A DNA stretch of 64,000 nucleotides from positions 124,001-188,000 of the forward strand of contig JAHLKX010000008.1 in NCBI GenBank assembly GCA_020444515.1, read 5' to 3'. A program made the position numbers and the translations under genes. This document shows positions 44,477 through 53,948 of the stretch, piece after piece (position 1 is the stretch's first letter; every line of letters begins with the position of its first letter). Source of the DNA: Bacteroidota bacterium (GTDB lineage Bacteria > Bacteroidota > Bacteroidia > Bacteroidales > JAADJA01). The notes under the pieces were generated by a model, which did no database searches, was not told where the DNA came from, and worked only from the letters and a program-made list of their open reading frames with translations.

Positions 44477-45562
44477 ATGACATATTACCATTCAAAATAT
44501 GGTACAACCTCCCGACGCAAAAAATCAAAATTTGGAAGGATAATATTTGCCATTCTCATCTTTTTGATTCTGGTCGCATTGGGTGCAGCATACCAGTTAT
44601 GGGTTGTAATTTTCAAGCCCAATACATGGGTTCAGGATGGCGTTCAAACAGCTGTTTATGTGCCAACCGGATCAAACTACGAGGATCTCAAAACCATATT
44701 GTACAGTCATGGTATGATCGTTAACCGCAAAACCTTTGAATGGCTGGCTGACAAGAAAAAACTTCCGGGAAATGTTAAACCAGGTAGGTATATGATCACA
44801 GATGGAATGAATAACAATGAAGTGATCAACCTATTGCGCAGTGGGCAGCAAACCCCTGTTGATCTGATTTTTCATAACATCCGGACCAAGGAAGAACTGG
44901 CGCAAAGCATATCCTTGCAGATCGAAGCCGATTCTGCCGACATCATTAAATTATTGAACGACTCTTCCTATCTCAAAGTCTTTGGATTTAATCCCCGAAC
45001 AGCATTAGCCATTTTTATTCCTAATACTTACGAGGTTTACTGGACCATGACAGCCCGTGAATTCATTGACAGGATGTTCCTTGAATACAATAAGTTCTGG
45101 AGTAATACCCGACTGGAAAAAGCGGCGGCCATCAACCTTACGCCCATTGAGATTAGCACCCTGGCATCGATTGTCGATAAGGAAACGACCAAAGTAGATG
45201 AAATGCCGACCATTGCGGGCGTGTATACAAATCGTTTAAAATATGGCTGGAGATTACAAGCAGATCCTACCGTGGTATTTGCCTGGGGTGATTTTGGTAT
45301 TCGACGTGTCCTCAATATTCATAAGATGATTGATTCACCTTACAATACCTATAAATATTATGGCCTTCCGCCCGGGCCTATTTGCATCCCTTCCATTGCC
45401 GCTATTGATGCGGTATTGAACCGTGAAAACCATAACTACATGTACTTTTGCGCAAAAGATGACTTTTCGGGTTATCATGTATTTTCTTCCACCAACGAGC
45501 AGCATACCATCAATGCAAATCGATACAGAAGAGCACTTGACCAATTAAATATTAAAGATTAA
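44477..45562 (+). CDS. mltG: Endolytic murein transglycosylase MltG
   Basis: 361 residues. An N-terminal membrane anchor (GRIIFAILIFLILVALGAAYQLW, about 21-44) is followed by a LysM-like region and the YceG domain. The catalytic Glu is in the ASIVDKETTK segment near 235, and the motif YNTYKYYGLPPGPICIPS is present. It cuts nascent glycan strands and ends their synthesis. It follows the dapF operon after an 83-base gap, a good fit with peptidoglycan metabolism. Confidence 0.94.
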   Translation: MTYYHSKYGTTSRRKKSKFGRIIFAILIFLILVALGAAYQLWVVIFKPNTWVQDGVQTAVYVPTGSNYEDLKTILYSHGMIVNRKTFEWLADKKKLPGNVKPGRYMITDGMNNNEVINLLRSGQQTPVDLIFHNIRTKEELAQSISLQIEADSADIIKLLNDSSYLKVFGFNPRTALAIFIPNTYEVYWTMTAREFIDRMFLEYNKFWSNTRLEKAAAINLTPIEISTLASIVDKETTKVDEMPTIAGVYTNRLKYGWRLQADPTVVFAWGDFGIRRVLNIHKMIDSPYNTYKYYGLPPGPICIPSIAAIDAVLNRENHNYMYFCAKDDFSGYHVFSSTNEQHTINANRYRRALDQLNIKD

Positions 45563-45621
45563 GGTGGTGTTCGTAAAACCGATTCTTCATACTTTCGTAC
45601 ACTGTTCACAAAATTGATTGG

Positions 45622-46545
45622 GTGCTTAAAAAAATTATCATTCTGGCATTATTGATTTCGATGGGATCCTGGCTAAATGGTCAGGACCAACCTTATTTCC
45701 TAAGACAGTATCCTGACTCGCTCAACAAAAAAAGACTCCGTTACGTTGTGGGCGGGCAGGCCGCTATCTACGCTACTTCACTTACCCTCTTATACCAGGC
45801 CTGGTATAAGGATTATCCACAATCAAATTTTCACTGGTTTAACGATAACAATGAATGGTTACAGATGGATAAGATCGGCCATGCTACTACCTCAGCCTAT
45901 TTTGGGAAATTTGGATACGAAATGTACAGATGGGCGGGTGTTGAACGTAAAAAAGCAATCTGGATTGGTGGCTCAACAGGTTTTATTCTTCTTACTGTCA
46001 TCGAAATACTGGACGGTTTTTCAGCACAATGGGGTGCATCAGCAGGTGATTTTATTGCCAATGCGACTGGTACAGGTTTGTTTATTGGTCAGCAACTTGC
46101 CTGGAATGAACAACGACTGTACCTCAAATGGTCTTACCACCAAACCCAATATGCTCAGTATAATCCTGAAAAATTAGGAACAAGTTTTATGGAAAGCATG
46201 TTGAAAGACTACAATGGCCAAACTTACTGGCTTTCAGGAAATATAAAATCATTCCTTCCCAAACAATCAAAATTTCCATACTGGCTGAATGTTTCATTTG
46301 GATACAGTGGTGAGGGGATGTTGGGGGCCATTCATAATCCCACGGAAGTGAATGATGAACAAATTCCGGAATTCACCAGATACCGGCAGTATTTTCTATC
46401 CCTGGATGTTGATTTAGCCAGAATTAAAACAAAATCTCATTTTTTGAAATTCATTTTCAACGGATTAAATTTTATTAAAATCCCATTTCCAGCTATCGAA
46501 TTTAATAACCAGGATGGCGTTAAATTTCATGCACTTTATTTTTAA
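45622..46545 (+). CDS. DUF2279 (YfiM-like) exported protein
   Basis: 307 residues. Start is a GTG (45622); the next residues form a signal peptide (LKKIIILALLISMGSWLNGQ). The DUF2279 part contains DKIGHATTSAYFGKFGYEMYRWAG and the LDGFSAQWGASAGDFIANATG loop, a membrane-embedded hydrophobic set with conserved His and Asp/Ser. The remaining part has outer-membrane-like strands. Function unknown. Coding is well supported by the family pattern. Confidence 0.85.
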   Translation: MLKKIIILALLISMGSWLNGQDQPYFLRQYPDSLNKKRLRYVVGGQAAIYATSLTLLYQAWYKDYPQSNFHWFNDNNEWLQMDKIGHATTSAYFGKFGYEMYRWAGVERKKAIWIGGSTGFILLTVIEILDGFSAQWGASAGDFIANATGTGLFIGQQLAWNEQRLYLKWSYHQTQYAQYNPEKLGTSFMESMLKDYNGQTYWLSGNIKSFLPKQSKFPYWLNVSFGYSGEGMLGAIHNPTEVNDEQIPEFTRYRQYFLSLDVDLARIKTKSHFLKFIFNGLNFIKIPFPAIEFNNQDGVKFHALYF

Positions 46546-46678
46546 CCATTCATTTTTTCGTGGGTGAATTCTATTCTCCCATTATATCAATCCTGGCATT
46601 CTTACCCTACTTTTTCAAACTTTCTCAGATCGGGCTTGTTGTTATGTTACTGTCAAATACATAAATATTTGAATAAAA

Positions 46679-48070
46679 ATGAACACACTGAATACCTTTT
46701 CCAGATTTGCTGTAATCGTCACGCTGCTAATTTCAACACTTTATGCTCAAAATGGAGTGGAACTGGTCACTTTTACAACTGGTCTAAACAACCCGATTGA
46801 GATTACAAATGCAGGCGACAGCAGGCTATTTGTTGTTGAACAAGCAGGACTGATCCGAATCCTTGAACCCGATGGGAGTATGCTGTCTGTTCCTTTTCTG
46901 GATATCACCGACAGGGTTAAATCAGGCGGAGAACAAGGATTGCTGGGTTTGGCATTCCATCCGGATTATGCCATAAACGGCCATTTTTATGTAAACTACA
47001 CCGATGATGATGACAATACCAACATTGCAAGATTCACAGTTTCCTCAAACCCCAATCTTGCAGACGTTTCTTCAGAAATAACCCTGCTGATAGTTGATCA
47101 GCCTTTTCAAAATCACAATGGTGGAGACCTCGCTTTTGGGGGTGATGGATATTTATACATTGGTTTGGGTGATGGAGGATCAGGGGGTGATCCTGGCAAC
47201 CGTGCACAAGACCTCGGATCCTATCTTGGGAAAATGCTCAGAATAGATGTCGACAACGGAGATCCTTATGCTATTCCTTCCGACAATCCTTTTGTTAACA
47301 ATCCCAATGCGCTGGATGAAATTTGGGCATATGGATTGAGAAATCCCTGGCGTTTTAGTTTTGATAGGGAAACAGATGATATGTGGATTGGGGATGTAGG
47401 ACAAAATCAAATGGAGGAAATTGATAGGCAGCCATCCCTCAGTACCGGAGGGGAAAATTATGGCTGGCGCTGCTATGAGGGCAGTATTCCATACAATACA
47501 AATGGATGCGGTCCACAATCTGATTATGTCTTTCCCGTGTTTGAGTATTCTCATGATCAGGGATGTTCAGTAACCGGGGGTTTTGTATACCGGGGTTCTG
47601 AAATTCCACAAATGCATGGATATTATTTTTTTACTGATTATTGTACTGACGATATCTGGACGCTTCATCAGGAAGGAAGTGAGTGGGTTCATGAATTATT
47701 TGGCACCTATGCAGGAAATAATTTCAGCACATTTGGTGAAGATGTCAATGGTGAGTTATACATCGCAGGGATTGGAAGCGGAAAGGTCTTCAAATTCGAA
47801 GATACATCTTCCGGAACGAACAATTTCCCATCAGTTAAACTGAAAATTTATCCCAATCCTTTCAAAGATAAGATACGCATTTCAGCAAATTTACCCATTT
47901 CAGCCCCAGGGCAAATAACAATTACCACTTTGCAAGGTAATATCGTTTACCATGCCAATGACTTCAAGGATAAAGATCTGGTGGATCTGGGCTTTTTATC
48001 TGCTGGAACCTATATTTTAATCGTAAAGTCTGACCGGACTCATTATATTAAAAAAGTATCCAAATTATAA
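46679..48070 (+). CDS. PQQ-type soluble sugar dehydrogenase with type IX secretion tail
   Basis: 463 residues. The signal peptide (VIVTLLISTLYA, cut near 23) is followed by a six-bladed propeller of the soluble glucose/sorbosone dehydrogenase family: GLNNPIEI, EQGLLGLAFHPDY, FQNHNGGDLAFGGDGYLYIGLGDGG, and ALRNPWRFSFD-type text (YGLRNPWRFSFDRET). The C-terminal 75 residues form a type A sorting domain (LKIYPNPFKDKIRI ... GTYILIVKSD ... KKVSKL), which directs export by the type IX system. It would oxidise sugars outside the cell with PQQ if PQQ is acquired; no PQQ synthesis gene is present here. Confidence 0.9.
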   Translation: MNTLNTFSRFAVIVTLLISTLYAQNGVELVTFTTGLNNPIEITNAGDSRLFVVEQAGLIRILEPDGSMLSVPFLDITDRVKSGGEQGLLGLAFHPDYAINGHFYVNYTDDDDNTNIARFTVSSNPNLADVSSEITLLIVDQPFQNHNGGDLAFGGDGYLYIGLGDGGSGGDPGNRAQDLGSYLGKMLRIDVDNGDPYAIPSDNPFVNNPNALDEIWAYGLRNPWRFSFDRETDDMWIGDVGQNQMEEIDRQPSLSTGGENYGWRCYEGSIPYNTNGCGPQSDYVFPVFEYSHDQGCSVTGGFVYRGSEIPQMHGYYFFTDYCTDDIWTLHQEGSEWVHELFGTYAGNNFSTFGEDVNGELYIAGIGSGKVFKFEDTSSGTNNFPSVKLKIYPNPFKDKIRISANLPISAPGQITITTLQGNIVYHANDFKDKDLVDLGFLSAGTYILIVKSDRTHYIKKVSKL

Positions 48071-48208
48071 AATCCCGTCTGTCAATCAATAGAGTTTCAG
48101 AAATGACATCAGGTAGTAGCAGAATTTGAATCAATTAACAGTGGGATACGCCACAGATAAAATATTCCCGAGTTTTTAAATAACGCAGTTGGCCAAAACC
48201 AAACATTA

Positions 48209-49306
48209 TCAAACATTGAACCTGATAAACATCATGTCTCCATCTTCAACAATGTAATCTTTCCCCTCCAGTTTCATTTTGCCGGCTTCTTTTACAGCAT
48301 TTTCCGATCCATATTTCATAAAATCTGCATATTTGATTACTTCAGCCCTGATAAATCCTCTTTCAAGGTCGCTGTGGATTACCCCTGCTGATTCTTTAGC
48401 TGTCATCCCTTTTTTGATGGTCCAGGCCCTAACTTCCTTGGGACCCTCTGTAAAAAATGCCTGTAGGTTCAGCAGATCATAAGCCGCTCTGATCATCTTG
48501 TTAACGCCAGGTTCTTCCAATCCGGCATCTTCCAGAAACTCGTTTCGTTCTTCTTCGGTCTCCAGTTCGGAAATATCGGCTTCCAATGCCCCTGCAATTA
48601 CCAGAATTTCAGTGTCTATCCCTTCCAGAGCATTCCGAACCTGATTGACATATTTATTTCCCGACCGCGCAGATGCTTCATCGACATTGCAAACATAAAC
48701 CACCGGCTTTTCAGTTAAGAGGAATAGATCAGCCACCATTTTACGATCACTTTCTGATATATCCAGTGTCCGGGCATTTTTAAAATTTTCAAAGTGGTCT
48801 TTGTACCTGTTTAAAATATCCAGCATTTTTTTGGCATCTTTTTCACCAGCTTTGACCAGCTTTTCGGTACGTTGAATTTTGCGTTCTACCATTTCCAGAT
48901 CCTTGATCTGCAACTCCAGGTCAACGATTTCCAGGTCACGAACCGGATTCACGGAACCCTCAACATGAGGCAGATTTTCATCGTCAAAGCAGCGCAAGAC
49001 ATGGATCAGTGCATCTACCTGCTGGATATCATCCAGAAATTTATTACCAATCCCTTCGCCTTTACTGGCGCCTTTTGCGAGACCCGGGATATCAACAATT
49101 TCTACAGTTGCCGGTGTTAATTTTGCAGGTTTCACAATTTTTGCGATTTCAAATAACCGGTTGTCCGGAACCTCTACAATACCACGGTTTGAAACATTTG
49201 CACTAAAAGCAAAATTGCTGATCTGTGCCTTGTTTTTGGAAATACAATTAAAGATTGTTGTTTTACCGATATTGGTAATGCCGATGATGCCACACCTGAG
49301 TGCCAT
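48209..49306 (-). CDS. ychF: Ribosome-associated ATPase YchF
   Basis: 365 residues, Obg-family OLA1/YchF. The P-loop is GITNIGKTTIFNCI (7-20; usually GLPNVGKST), with DIPGLAKGASKGEGIGNKFL as switch region. The helical insertion and the C-terminal TGS domain end in YIVEDGDMMFIRFNV, the diagnostic YchF tail. It binds ATP rather than GTP in characterised members and is linked to ribosome and redox control. Monocistronic. Confidence 0.95.
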   Translation of the reverse strand: MALRCGIIGITNIGKTTIFNCISKNKAQISNFAFSANVSNRGIVEVPDNRLFEIAKIVKPAKLTPATVEIVDIPGLAKGASKGEGIGNKFLDDIQQVDALIHVLRCFDDENLPHVEGSVNPVRDLEIVDLELQIKDLEMVERKIQRTEKLVKAGEKDAKKMLDILNRYKDHFENFKNARTLDISESDRKMVADLFLLTEKPVVYVCNVDEASARSGNKYVNQVRNALEGIDTEILVIAGALEADISELETEEERNEFLEDAGLEEPGVNKMIRAAYDLLNLQAFFTEGPKEVRAWTIKKGMTAKESAGVIHSDLERGFIRAEVIKYADFMKYGSENAVKEAGKMKLEGKDYIVEDGDMMFIRFNV

Positions 49307-49406
49307 AATGTTTTGAATTTATTGTTATTTGACCGATAGAGATTCCCAAAAATTGAACTGATATCAAACTTTTCGGCAAAGATATGGCTATTAATAAAAA
49401 AAACAG

Positions 49407-49414
49407 TACTTTTG
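49407..49414 (+). promoter_or_regulatory. rpsA promoter (-7 element)
   Basis: TACTTTTG is an exact -7 element, followed directly by CACCCCCG. A clear -33 TTG is not seen. Transcription should begin near 49417-49419, at the first base of the leader stem. Confidence 0.6.
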
Positions 49415-49416
49415 CA

Positions 49417-49496
49417 CCCCCGATTTAAAAACTTATGTGAAACCCTTTCCGGGCCATGCAGAAATTTCCTGTAATCGGGGGGAAGTCTGGTATACC
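49417..49496 (+). promoter_or_regulatory. Structured 5' leader of rpsA
   Basis: CCCCCGATT (49417-49425), expected at the very 5' end of the mRNA, pairs perfectly with AATCGGGGG (49473-49481), nine base pairs closing a 47-base loop. The palindrome GGTATACC (49489-49496) follows. It ends 20 bases before the rpsA start. Placement suggests feedback control by S1, which is known for rpsA in other bacteria; here it is inferred. Confidence 0.55.
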
Positions 49497-49515
49497 GGGA
49501 TACAATTTTATATGA

Positions 49516-51810
49516 ATGTCAGAAGATAATAAAGACAAACAAAACCCTGAAGTAACTGCTGAAGAGCAGGAAGTAGCTAAGGCGGAAGAAAAACAAGAGA
49601 CTGTCGAAGCAAAACAGGAAGATAAGGAAAAGGAAACTGAAACAAAAGAGGCTGAAGATCAACCTGCTGCAGAGAAAAAGGAAAAGGAAGAGGAAAAAGA
49701 AGAAGAAAAGATAGAGGCAAAAGAAGAGGCAGCTGATGAAGTAACTGAAACAGCGAAAGACGAAAAGAAAGAAGAGAAAGTAGAAGAACCCGTCAAAGCA
49801 GAAACTCAAGAAGCAGACCAAGAAGAACCGGCTGAAGAAGTAAAAGCTGAAGAAGAAAGCACTCCTGTAGAAGAAGAAAAGGTAGAAGAACCTGTTGCAG
49901 AAGAAACGGAGCCCACCTCCATTGCTTCAAAAACACCACCAGATTTTGATTGGGATTCTATAGGTAAAAAACAAGAAACCTATACCAGTTCCGAAAGGGC
50001 AAAACTGGAAGGGCTTTATGAAAATACTCTGAAATCCATTACTGATCATGAAGTCCTGGATGGTACCGTAGTTTCAATGAACAACCGCGAAGTTGTTGTT
50101 AACATTGGTTTTAAGTCCGATGGGGTGATCCCTTACAATGAAATCAGGTATAATCAAGACCTTAAACCGGGCGACAAAATAGAAGTTTATGTTGAGAACC
50201 AGGAAGATGCAAGCGGACAATTGCTGCTATCTCATAAGAAAGCACGTATTCTTCGCTCCTGGGAACGGATTAATGACTCCTATGAGAAAGACGAAATTAT
50301 CAATGGCTATGTAAAGTGTCGTACTAAAGGTGGTTTGATTGTGGATGTTTTTGGAATTGAAGCATTCCTCCCGGGCTCGCAAATTGATGTTAAACCCATC
50401 CGCGATTATGATGTGTTTGTTGATAAAACCATGGAATTCAAGGTTGTGAAAATCAATCATGAATATAAAAACGTCGTCGTATCACACAAAGCCCTGATCG
50501 AAGATGAGCTTGAAGCACAAAAAGCCGAGATCATGGCTAAGCTTGAAAAAGGCCAGGTACTGGAAGGAACCGTTAAAAACATTACCTCATATGGAGTATT
50601 TATTGACCTCGGAGGGGTTGACGGTCTGATCCACATAACCGACCTTTCATGGGGCCGCATCAATCATCCTGAAGAAGTGGTTGAACTGGACCAGAAGATC
50701 AAAGTGGTTATTCTTGATTTTGATGATAATAAAAAACGGATTGCGCTTGGTCTTAAACAACTCACACCACATCCATGGGAAGCACTTGATGAAAGCATGA
50801 AAGTAGGTGACAAAGTAAAAGGAAAAGTAGTTGTGATTGCCGATTATGGTGCTTTCATTGAAATAGCGCCTGGTGTTGAAGGATTGATTCACGTTTCTGA
50901 AATGTCATGGTCGCAGCACCTGCGCACTGCTCAGGACTTCCTGAATGTGGGCGATGAAATTGAAGCCGTTGTCCTGACCCTGGATCGTGAAGAACGCAAA
51001 ATGTCACTTGGCATCAAACAACTGATCCCCGATCCATGGATCAATATCAAAGAAAAATATCCGGTTAATTCAAAACATACAGCGATCGTTAGAAATTTCA
51101 CCAATTTTGGAATTTTTGTTGAACTGGAAGAAGGTGTGGACGGATTGATCCATATTTCCGACCTCTCCTGGTCGAAAAAGATAAAACATCCGGCTGAATT
51201 TACAAAAATTGGCGAAGAGATTGAAGTTGTGGTTCTTGACGTAGATGAAGAAAACAGGAGACTGAGTCTTGGACATAAACAACTCGAAGAAAATCCCTGG
51301 GATGTTTTTGAATCAGTATTTACCACCGGCTCATTGCATAAAGGAACTGTAATCGAGGTGAATGATAAAGGAGCTGTTGTTGCCCTTCCTTATGGTGTTG
51401 AAGGATTCACGCCAAAACGTCATATGAACAAGGAAGATGGTTCACTGATCAAAATGGATGACAGTGTTGACTTTAAAGTGATTGAATTCTCCAAAGAGAA
51501 TAAAAAGATCATCCTTTCCCATTCAAGGATTTTCCAGGATGCGGAAGCCGATGATAAAGCGCGCAAAGACAGCAAAGCAAGAACCGAAGAACGGACTGCT
51601 CGCCGGGCTGTTAGCAAAATGAAAGACAATATCGAGAAAACTACCCTTGGGGATATCGAAGCACTAGCTTCGTTGAAACATGATATGGAAGAGGAAGCCA
51701 AGGCAAAACTCGAAAAGATGGCAAAGCAGAAGAAAGTAAAAGCAGATGACAAGAAAGAAAAAGAAAGCAAAGAAGAGGAATCATCAGCTAAAGAAGACGA
51801 GAAAGAATAA
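49516..51810 (+). CDS. rpsA: 30S ribosomal protein S1 (bS1) with acidic N-terminal tail
   Basis: 764 residues. The first 135 are a Glu/Lys/Ala-rich disordered tail, common in Bacteroidota S1 but long. FDWDSIGKK at 144-152 precedes six S1 RNA-binding repeats starting at about 176, 256, 350, 431, 518 and 606. Repeats three to five are most typical (TSYGVFIDLGGVDGLIHITD). The end again is Lys/Glu-rich. ATG 49516 fits. S1 unfolds mRNA at the ribosome, which matters in a phylum that rarely uses Shine-Dalgarno pairing. It has its own promoter, leader and terminator. Confidence 0.95.
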   Translation: MSEDNKDKQNPEVTAEEQEVAKAEEKQETVEAKQEDKEKETETKEAEDQPAAEKKEKEEEKEEEKIEAKEEAADEVTETAKDEKKEEKVEEPVKAETQEADQEEPAEEVKAEEESTPVEEEKVEEPVAEETEPTSIASKTPPDFDWDSIGKKQETYTSSERAKLEGLYENTLKSITDHEVLDGTVVSMNNREVVVNIGFKSDGVIPYNEIRYNQDLKPGDKIEVYVENQEDASGQLLLSHKKARILRSWERINDSYEKDEIINGYVKCRTKGGLIVDVFGIEAFLPGSQIDVKPIRDYDVFVDKTMEFKVVKINHEYKNVVVSHKALIEDELEAQKAEIMAKLEKGQVLEGTVKNITSYGVFIDLGGVDGLIHITDLSWGRINHPEEVVELDQKIKVVILDFDDNKKRIALGLKQLTPHPWEALDESMKVGDKVKGKVVVIADYGAFIEIAPGVEGLIHVSEMSWSQHLRTAQDFLNVGDEIEAVVLTLDREERKMSLGIKQLIPDPWINIKEKYPVNSKHTAIVRNFTNFGIFVELEEGVDGLIHISDLSWSKKIKHPAEFTKIGEEIEVVVLDVDEENRRLSLGHKQLEENPWDVFESVFTTGSLHKGTVIEVNDKGAVVALPYGVEGFTPKRHMNKEDGSLIKMDDSVDFKVIEFSKENKKIILSHSRIFQDAEADDKARKDSKARTEERTARRAVSKMKDNIEKTTLGDIEALASLKHDMEEEAKAKLEKMAKQKKVKADDKKEKESKEEESSAKEDEKE

Positions 51811-51830
51811 TGAATTGGGCCATCCTTGAA

Positions 51831-51866
51831 AAAACCCTTCCTGAAAAATCAGGAAGGGTTTTTTTG
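51831..51866 (+). terminator. Rho-independent terminator of rpsA
   Basis: An 11-bp stem ACCCTTCCTGA/TCAGGAAGGGT (51834-51844, 51849-51859) with an AAAA loop, followed by seven Ts. Confidence 0.93.
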
Positions 51867-52011
51867 TGGTTGTTAACAACGTGTTGTTCAATTAAAATCC
51901 TGAGAAAAGCACTGGTTAATTTAGAATTAATCTATTTTTGAAACTCAAGATCAAAACAAGAAAGATATAAATTATTATAATCCAATTCATTAACACCTAA
52001 ATCTTACAACT

Positions 52012-52686
52012 ATGAAAAATTTGTTTTTAATTCTGGTTATGGTATTGTTTACAACCATTGGTATGAAAGCACAAGACATTCGGCCTGCAGTAGGGCAAGT
52101 GGCGTTAGAGGTCAATTTCACCCCGCTTTCAGCATCACCTATCGGACTCAATTATTTAAAGGGTCGTTACTTAATGTCAGAGGATATGGTTTTTAGGCTT
52201 GGCGTTGATATCCGTGTCCATTCGGACAAAAGTGAGCCCATCAACGGAGCCGACCCCGATATAAATGATGAGCGAAAAATGTCCTATACACAATTTGGAT
52301 TGTATCCTGGTATAGAAAAGCATTTTGGAAACATGGAGCGCCTATCCCCTTATATTGGTGCTGAACTGGGCTTTGTTACCAAAGGGTCCAAATCCTCTTA
52401 TACGGATAATAATGCCAATACCACTGTTGAAACCAAGGGTGCCTGGAGCGATGGAAGCAACCGGGGTTTTACATCCATTGGATTGAATGTCCTCGCCGGT
52501 GCTGATTTTTACTTTGCAAAAAAAATCTACTTGGGCACAGAAGTTGGTTTTGGATTTCAATCAATGACCATGAAAGAAGTTGAAGTAACTTCTGGCAGCA
52601 CGACCAATACCACAAATGTTAAGGCCTCCACAACAGATATCGGATTCAATTTCAATCCAGCAATCCGTCTTGGTTTTTGGTTTTAA
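52012..52686 (+). CDS. Outer-membrane beta-barrel protein (porin-like)
   Basis: 224 residues. A clean signal peptide (LFLILVMVLFTTIGMKAQ, cut after KA) precedes amphipathic strands such as SPIGLNYLKGRYLMSEDMVFRLG, RLSPYIGAELGFVTKG and FYFAKKIYLGTEVGFGFQ. It ends NPAIRLGFWF with a terminal Phe, the outer-membrane insertion signal. Small eight-stranded barrel pattern. No specific family or ligand recognised. A lipoprotein gene follows 45 bases later on the same strand. Confidence 0.82.
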   Translation: MKNLFLILVMVLFTTIGMKAQDIRPAVGQVALEVNFTPLSASPIGLNYLKGRYLMSEDMVFRLGVDIRVHSDKSEPINGADPDINDERKMSYTQFGLYPGIEKHFGNMERLSPYIGAELGFVTKGSKSSYTDNNANTTVETKGAWSDGSNRGFTSIGLNVLAGADFYFAKKIYLGTEVGFGFQSMTMKEVEVTSGSTTNTTNVKASTTDIGFNFNPAIRLGFWF

Positions 52687-52731
52687 TTTGTTGTATGTGG
52701 TGTTGAACACCATACTAAAACAACTTGTATT

Positions 52732-53826
52732 ATGAAAACACTGAACATTCTTCTAAACGGCCTGCTATTGATCATCGCAATGGCTATTATGGTGGCCTGT
52801 TCAAAAAACGATGAAAGTCCGCCCGGGAATGAAAACTTAAAAAACAGTGGTATCGGTGAAAAGCAATTTACCGGAACAAGCTCACCAAAACAGTTTTCCT
52901 GGGGTAACTTCAACCATATGTTCACCAATAATGAAGGCATATCACATTTTGCTCAAAACCAGGGAAACAACTTTGCCAACAATACGCCCGGCGGAGGCGG
53001 AGGACTGCCCGTAACCGGAAGCGGAAACATGGTCGCCAATGGCACCAATATCCCTCTTGTTTTTGGTGGTTTTGTAAATTATGGTGATTACTATTTCGAT
53101 TTGATCCTTTTGAATCAGGTTATTTCAATAGATGGCGAAAGCTATCCCGGCTTGTCAGGAATAATATTTGAGATCATCTCGCCTTCAAGTGAAGAGATCA
53201 TACCGGGTAATTACCATTATTCAGAAGATGGGGATTTCTTCACTTTTGATTATGCTACAGTTGGTATCAATACAGAGACGCCGAACGAAGTTATTCTTGA
53301 AGTGATCACGGGTTATTGTAACATTTCAAAAACAGATGATACCTATGCCATCGAATTTTCAGGAAAACTTGAAAACCAGGCTTCCTATTCTGGTAATTAC
53401 AATGGTATCCTGGTAAATTTGGATGAAGGTACCGAGCCTCCCGGACCGGAATCAACCCTTTCTGCAACGATAGATGGTACAGCCTGGAGCACAACTGATG
53501 TTTACGGCTATTCTGATGGACTAACGGTCATATCAATCTCCGGTTCAGCAATTGGTTCAGATAAATATCTCTCCATGGATTTAAACTATGATCAGGTTCA
53601 GGCCGGCGCACAGTTATCCCTGGATAACGGAGGTGTTTATTCGATTATTTATGGTAGCGGGTCTAGCTACTATGCTGCAACAGATGTTGCCAATGTTAGC
53701 ATTACCAGTTATAATGGGAATATTATTTACGGTTCCTTTAATTTTATTGGTGAGGACTTTTCGGGTAATTCCATAACGGTTACCAATGGATCCTTTCAAA
53801 ATGTAGAGATCATCATTGGAAAATGA
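52732..53826 (+). CDS. Lipoprotein of unknown function
   Basis: 364 residues. Lipoprotein signal with lipobox MVAC (Cys23); the mature protein is Gly/Asn/Ser/Thr-rich. It has beta-strand text in two halves (GSGNMVANGTNIPLVFGG; STLSATIDGTAWSTTDVYGYS). The second half resembles a repeated beta-sandwich seen in Bacteroidota surface lipoproteins, including a 'DGxxW' strand. No enzyme motif is seen. It may be co-transcribed with the porin-like gene before it, and ends in a strong terminator. Confidence 0.75.
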   Translation: MKTLNILLNGLLLIIAMAIMVACSKNDESPPGNENLKNSGIGEKQFTGTSSPKQFSWGNFNHMFTNNEGISHFAQNQGNNFANNTPGGGGGLPVTGSGNMVANGTNIPLVFGGFVNYGDYYFDLILLNQVISIDGESYPGLSGIIFEIISPSSEEIIPGNYHYSEDGDFFTFDYATVGINTETPNEVILEVITGYCNISKTDDTYAIEFSGKLENQASYSGNYNGILVNLDEGTEPPGPESTLSATIDGTAWSTTDVYGYSDGLTVISISGSAIGSDKYLSMDLNYDQVQAGAQLSLDNGGVYSIIYGSGSSYYAATDVANVSITSYNGNIIYGSFNFIGEDFSGNSITVTNGSFQNVEIIIGK

Positions 53827-53839
53827 ACTGACAACTAAG

Positions 53840-53863
53840 GCCCCGCTTCGGCGGGGCTTTTTT
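53840..53863 (+). terminator. Rho-independent terminator after the lipoprotein gene
   Basis: GCCCCGC (53840-53846), UUCG tetraloop, GCGGGGC (53851-53857), then six Ts. Confidence 0.95.
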
Positions 53864-53905
53864 ATTTATACATGGAGTATTTTGCTATTGCCAGTGACCT
53901 AAACT

Positions 53906-53935
53906 TTGTAAATCCGCTTAAGTTCAATACTTTTA
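53906..53935 (+). promoter_or_regulatory. rnz promoter
   Basis: TTG at 53906-53908, 19-base spacer, TACTTTTA at 53928-53935 (last base differs from TAnnTTTG). Start would be near 53939, ten bases before the rnz ATG. Confidence 0.55.
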
Positions 53936-53948
53936 CAGCAGAAACACA

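Noticed and set aside
49519-49821. Minus-strand open frame rich in Phe/Leu/Cys opposite rpsA
   Set aside because: It is the complement of Glu/Lys codons in the acidic S1 tail; the composition is dictated by the sense strand.
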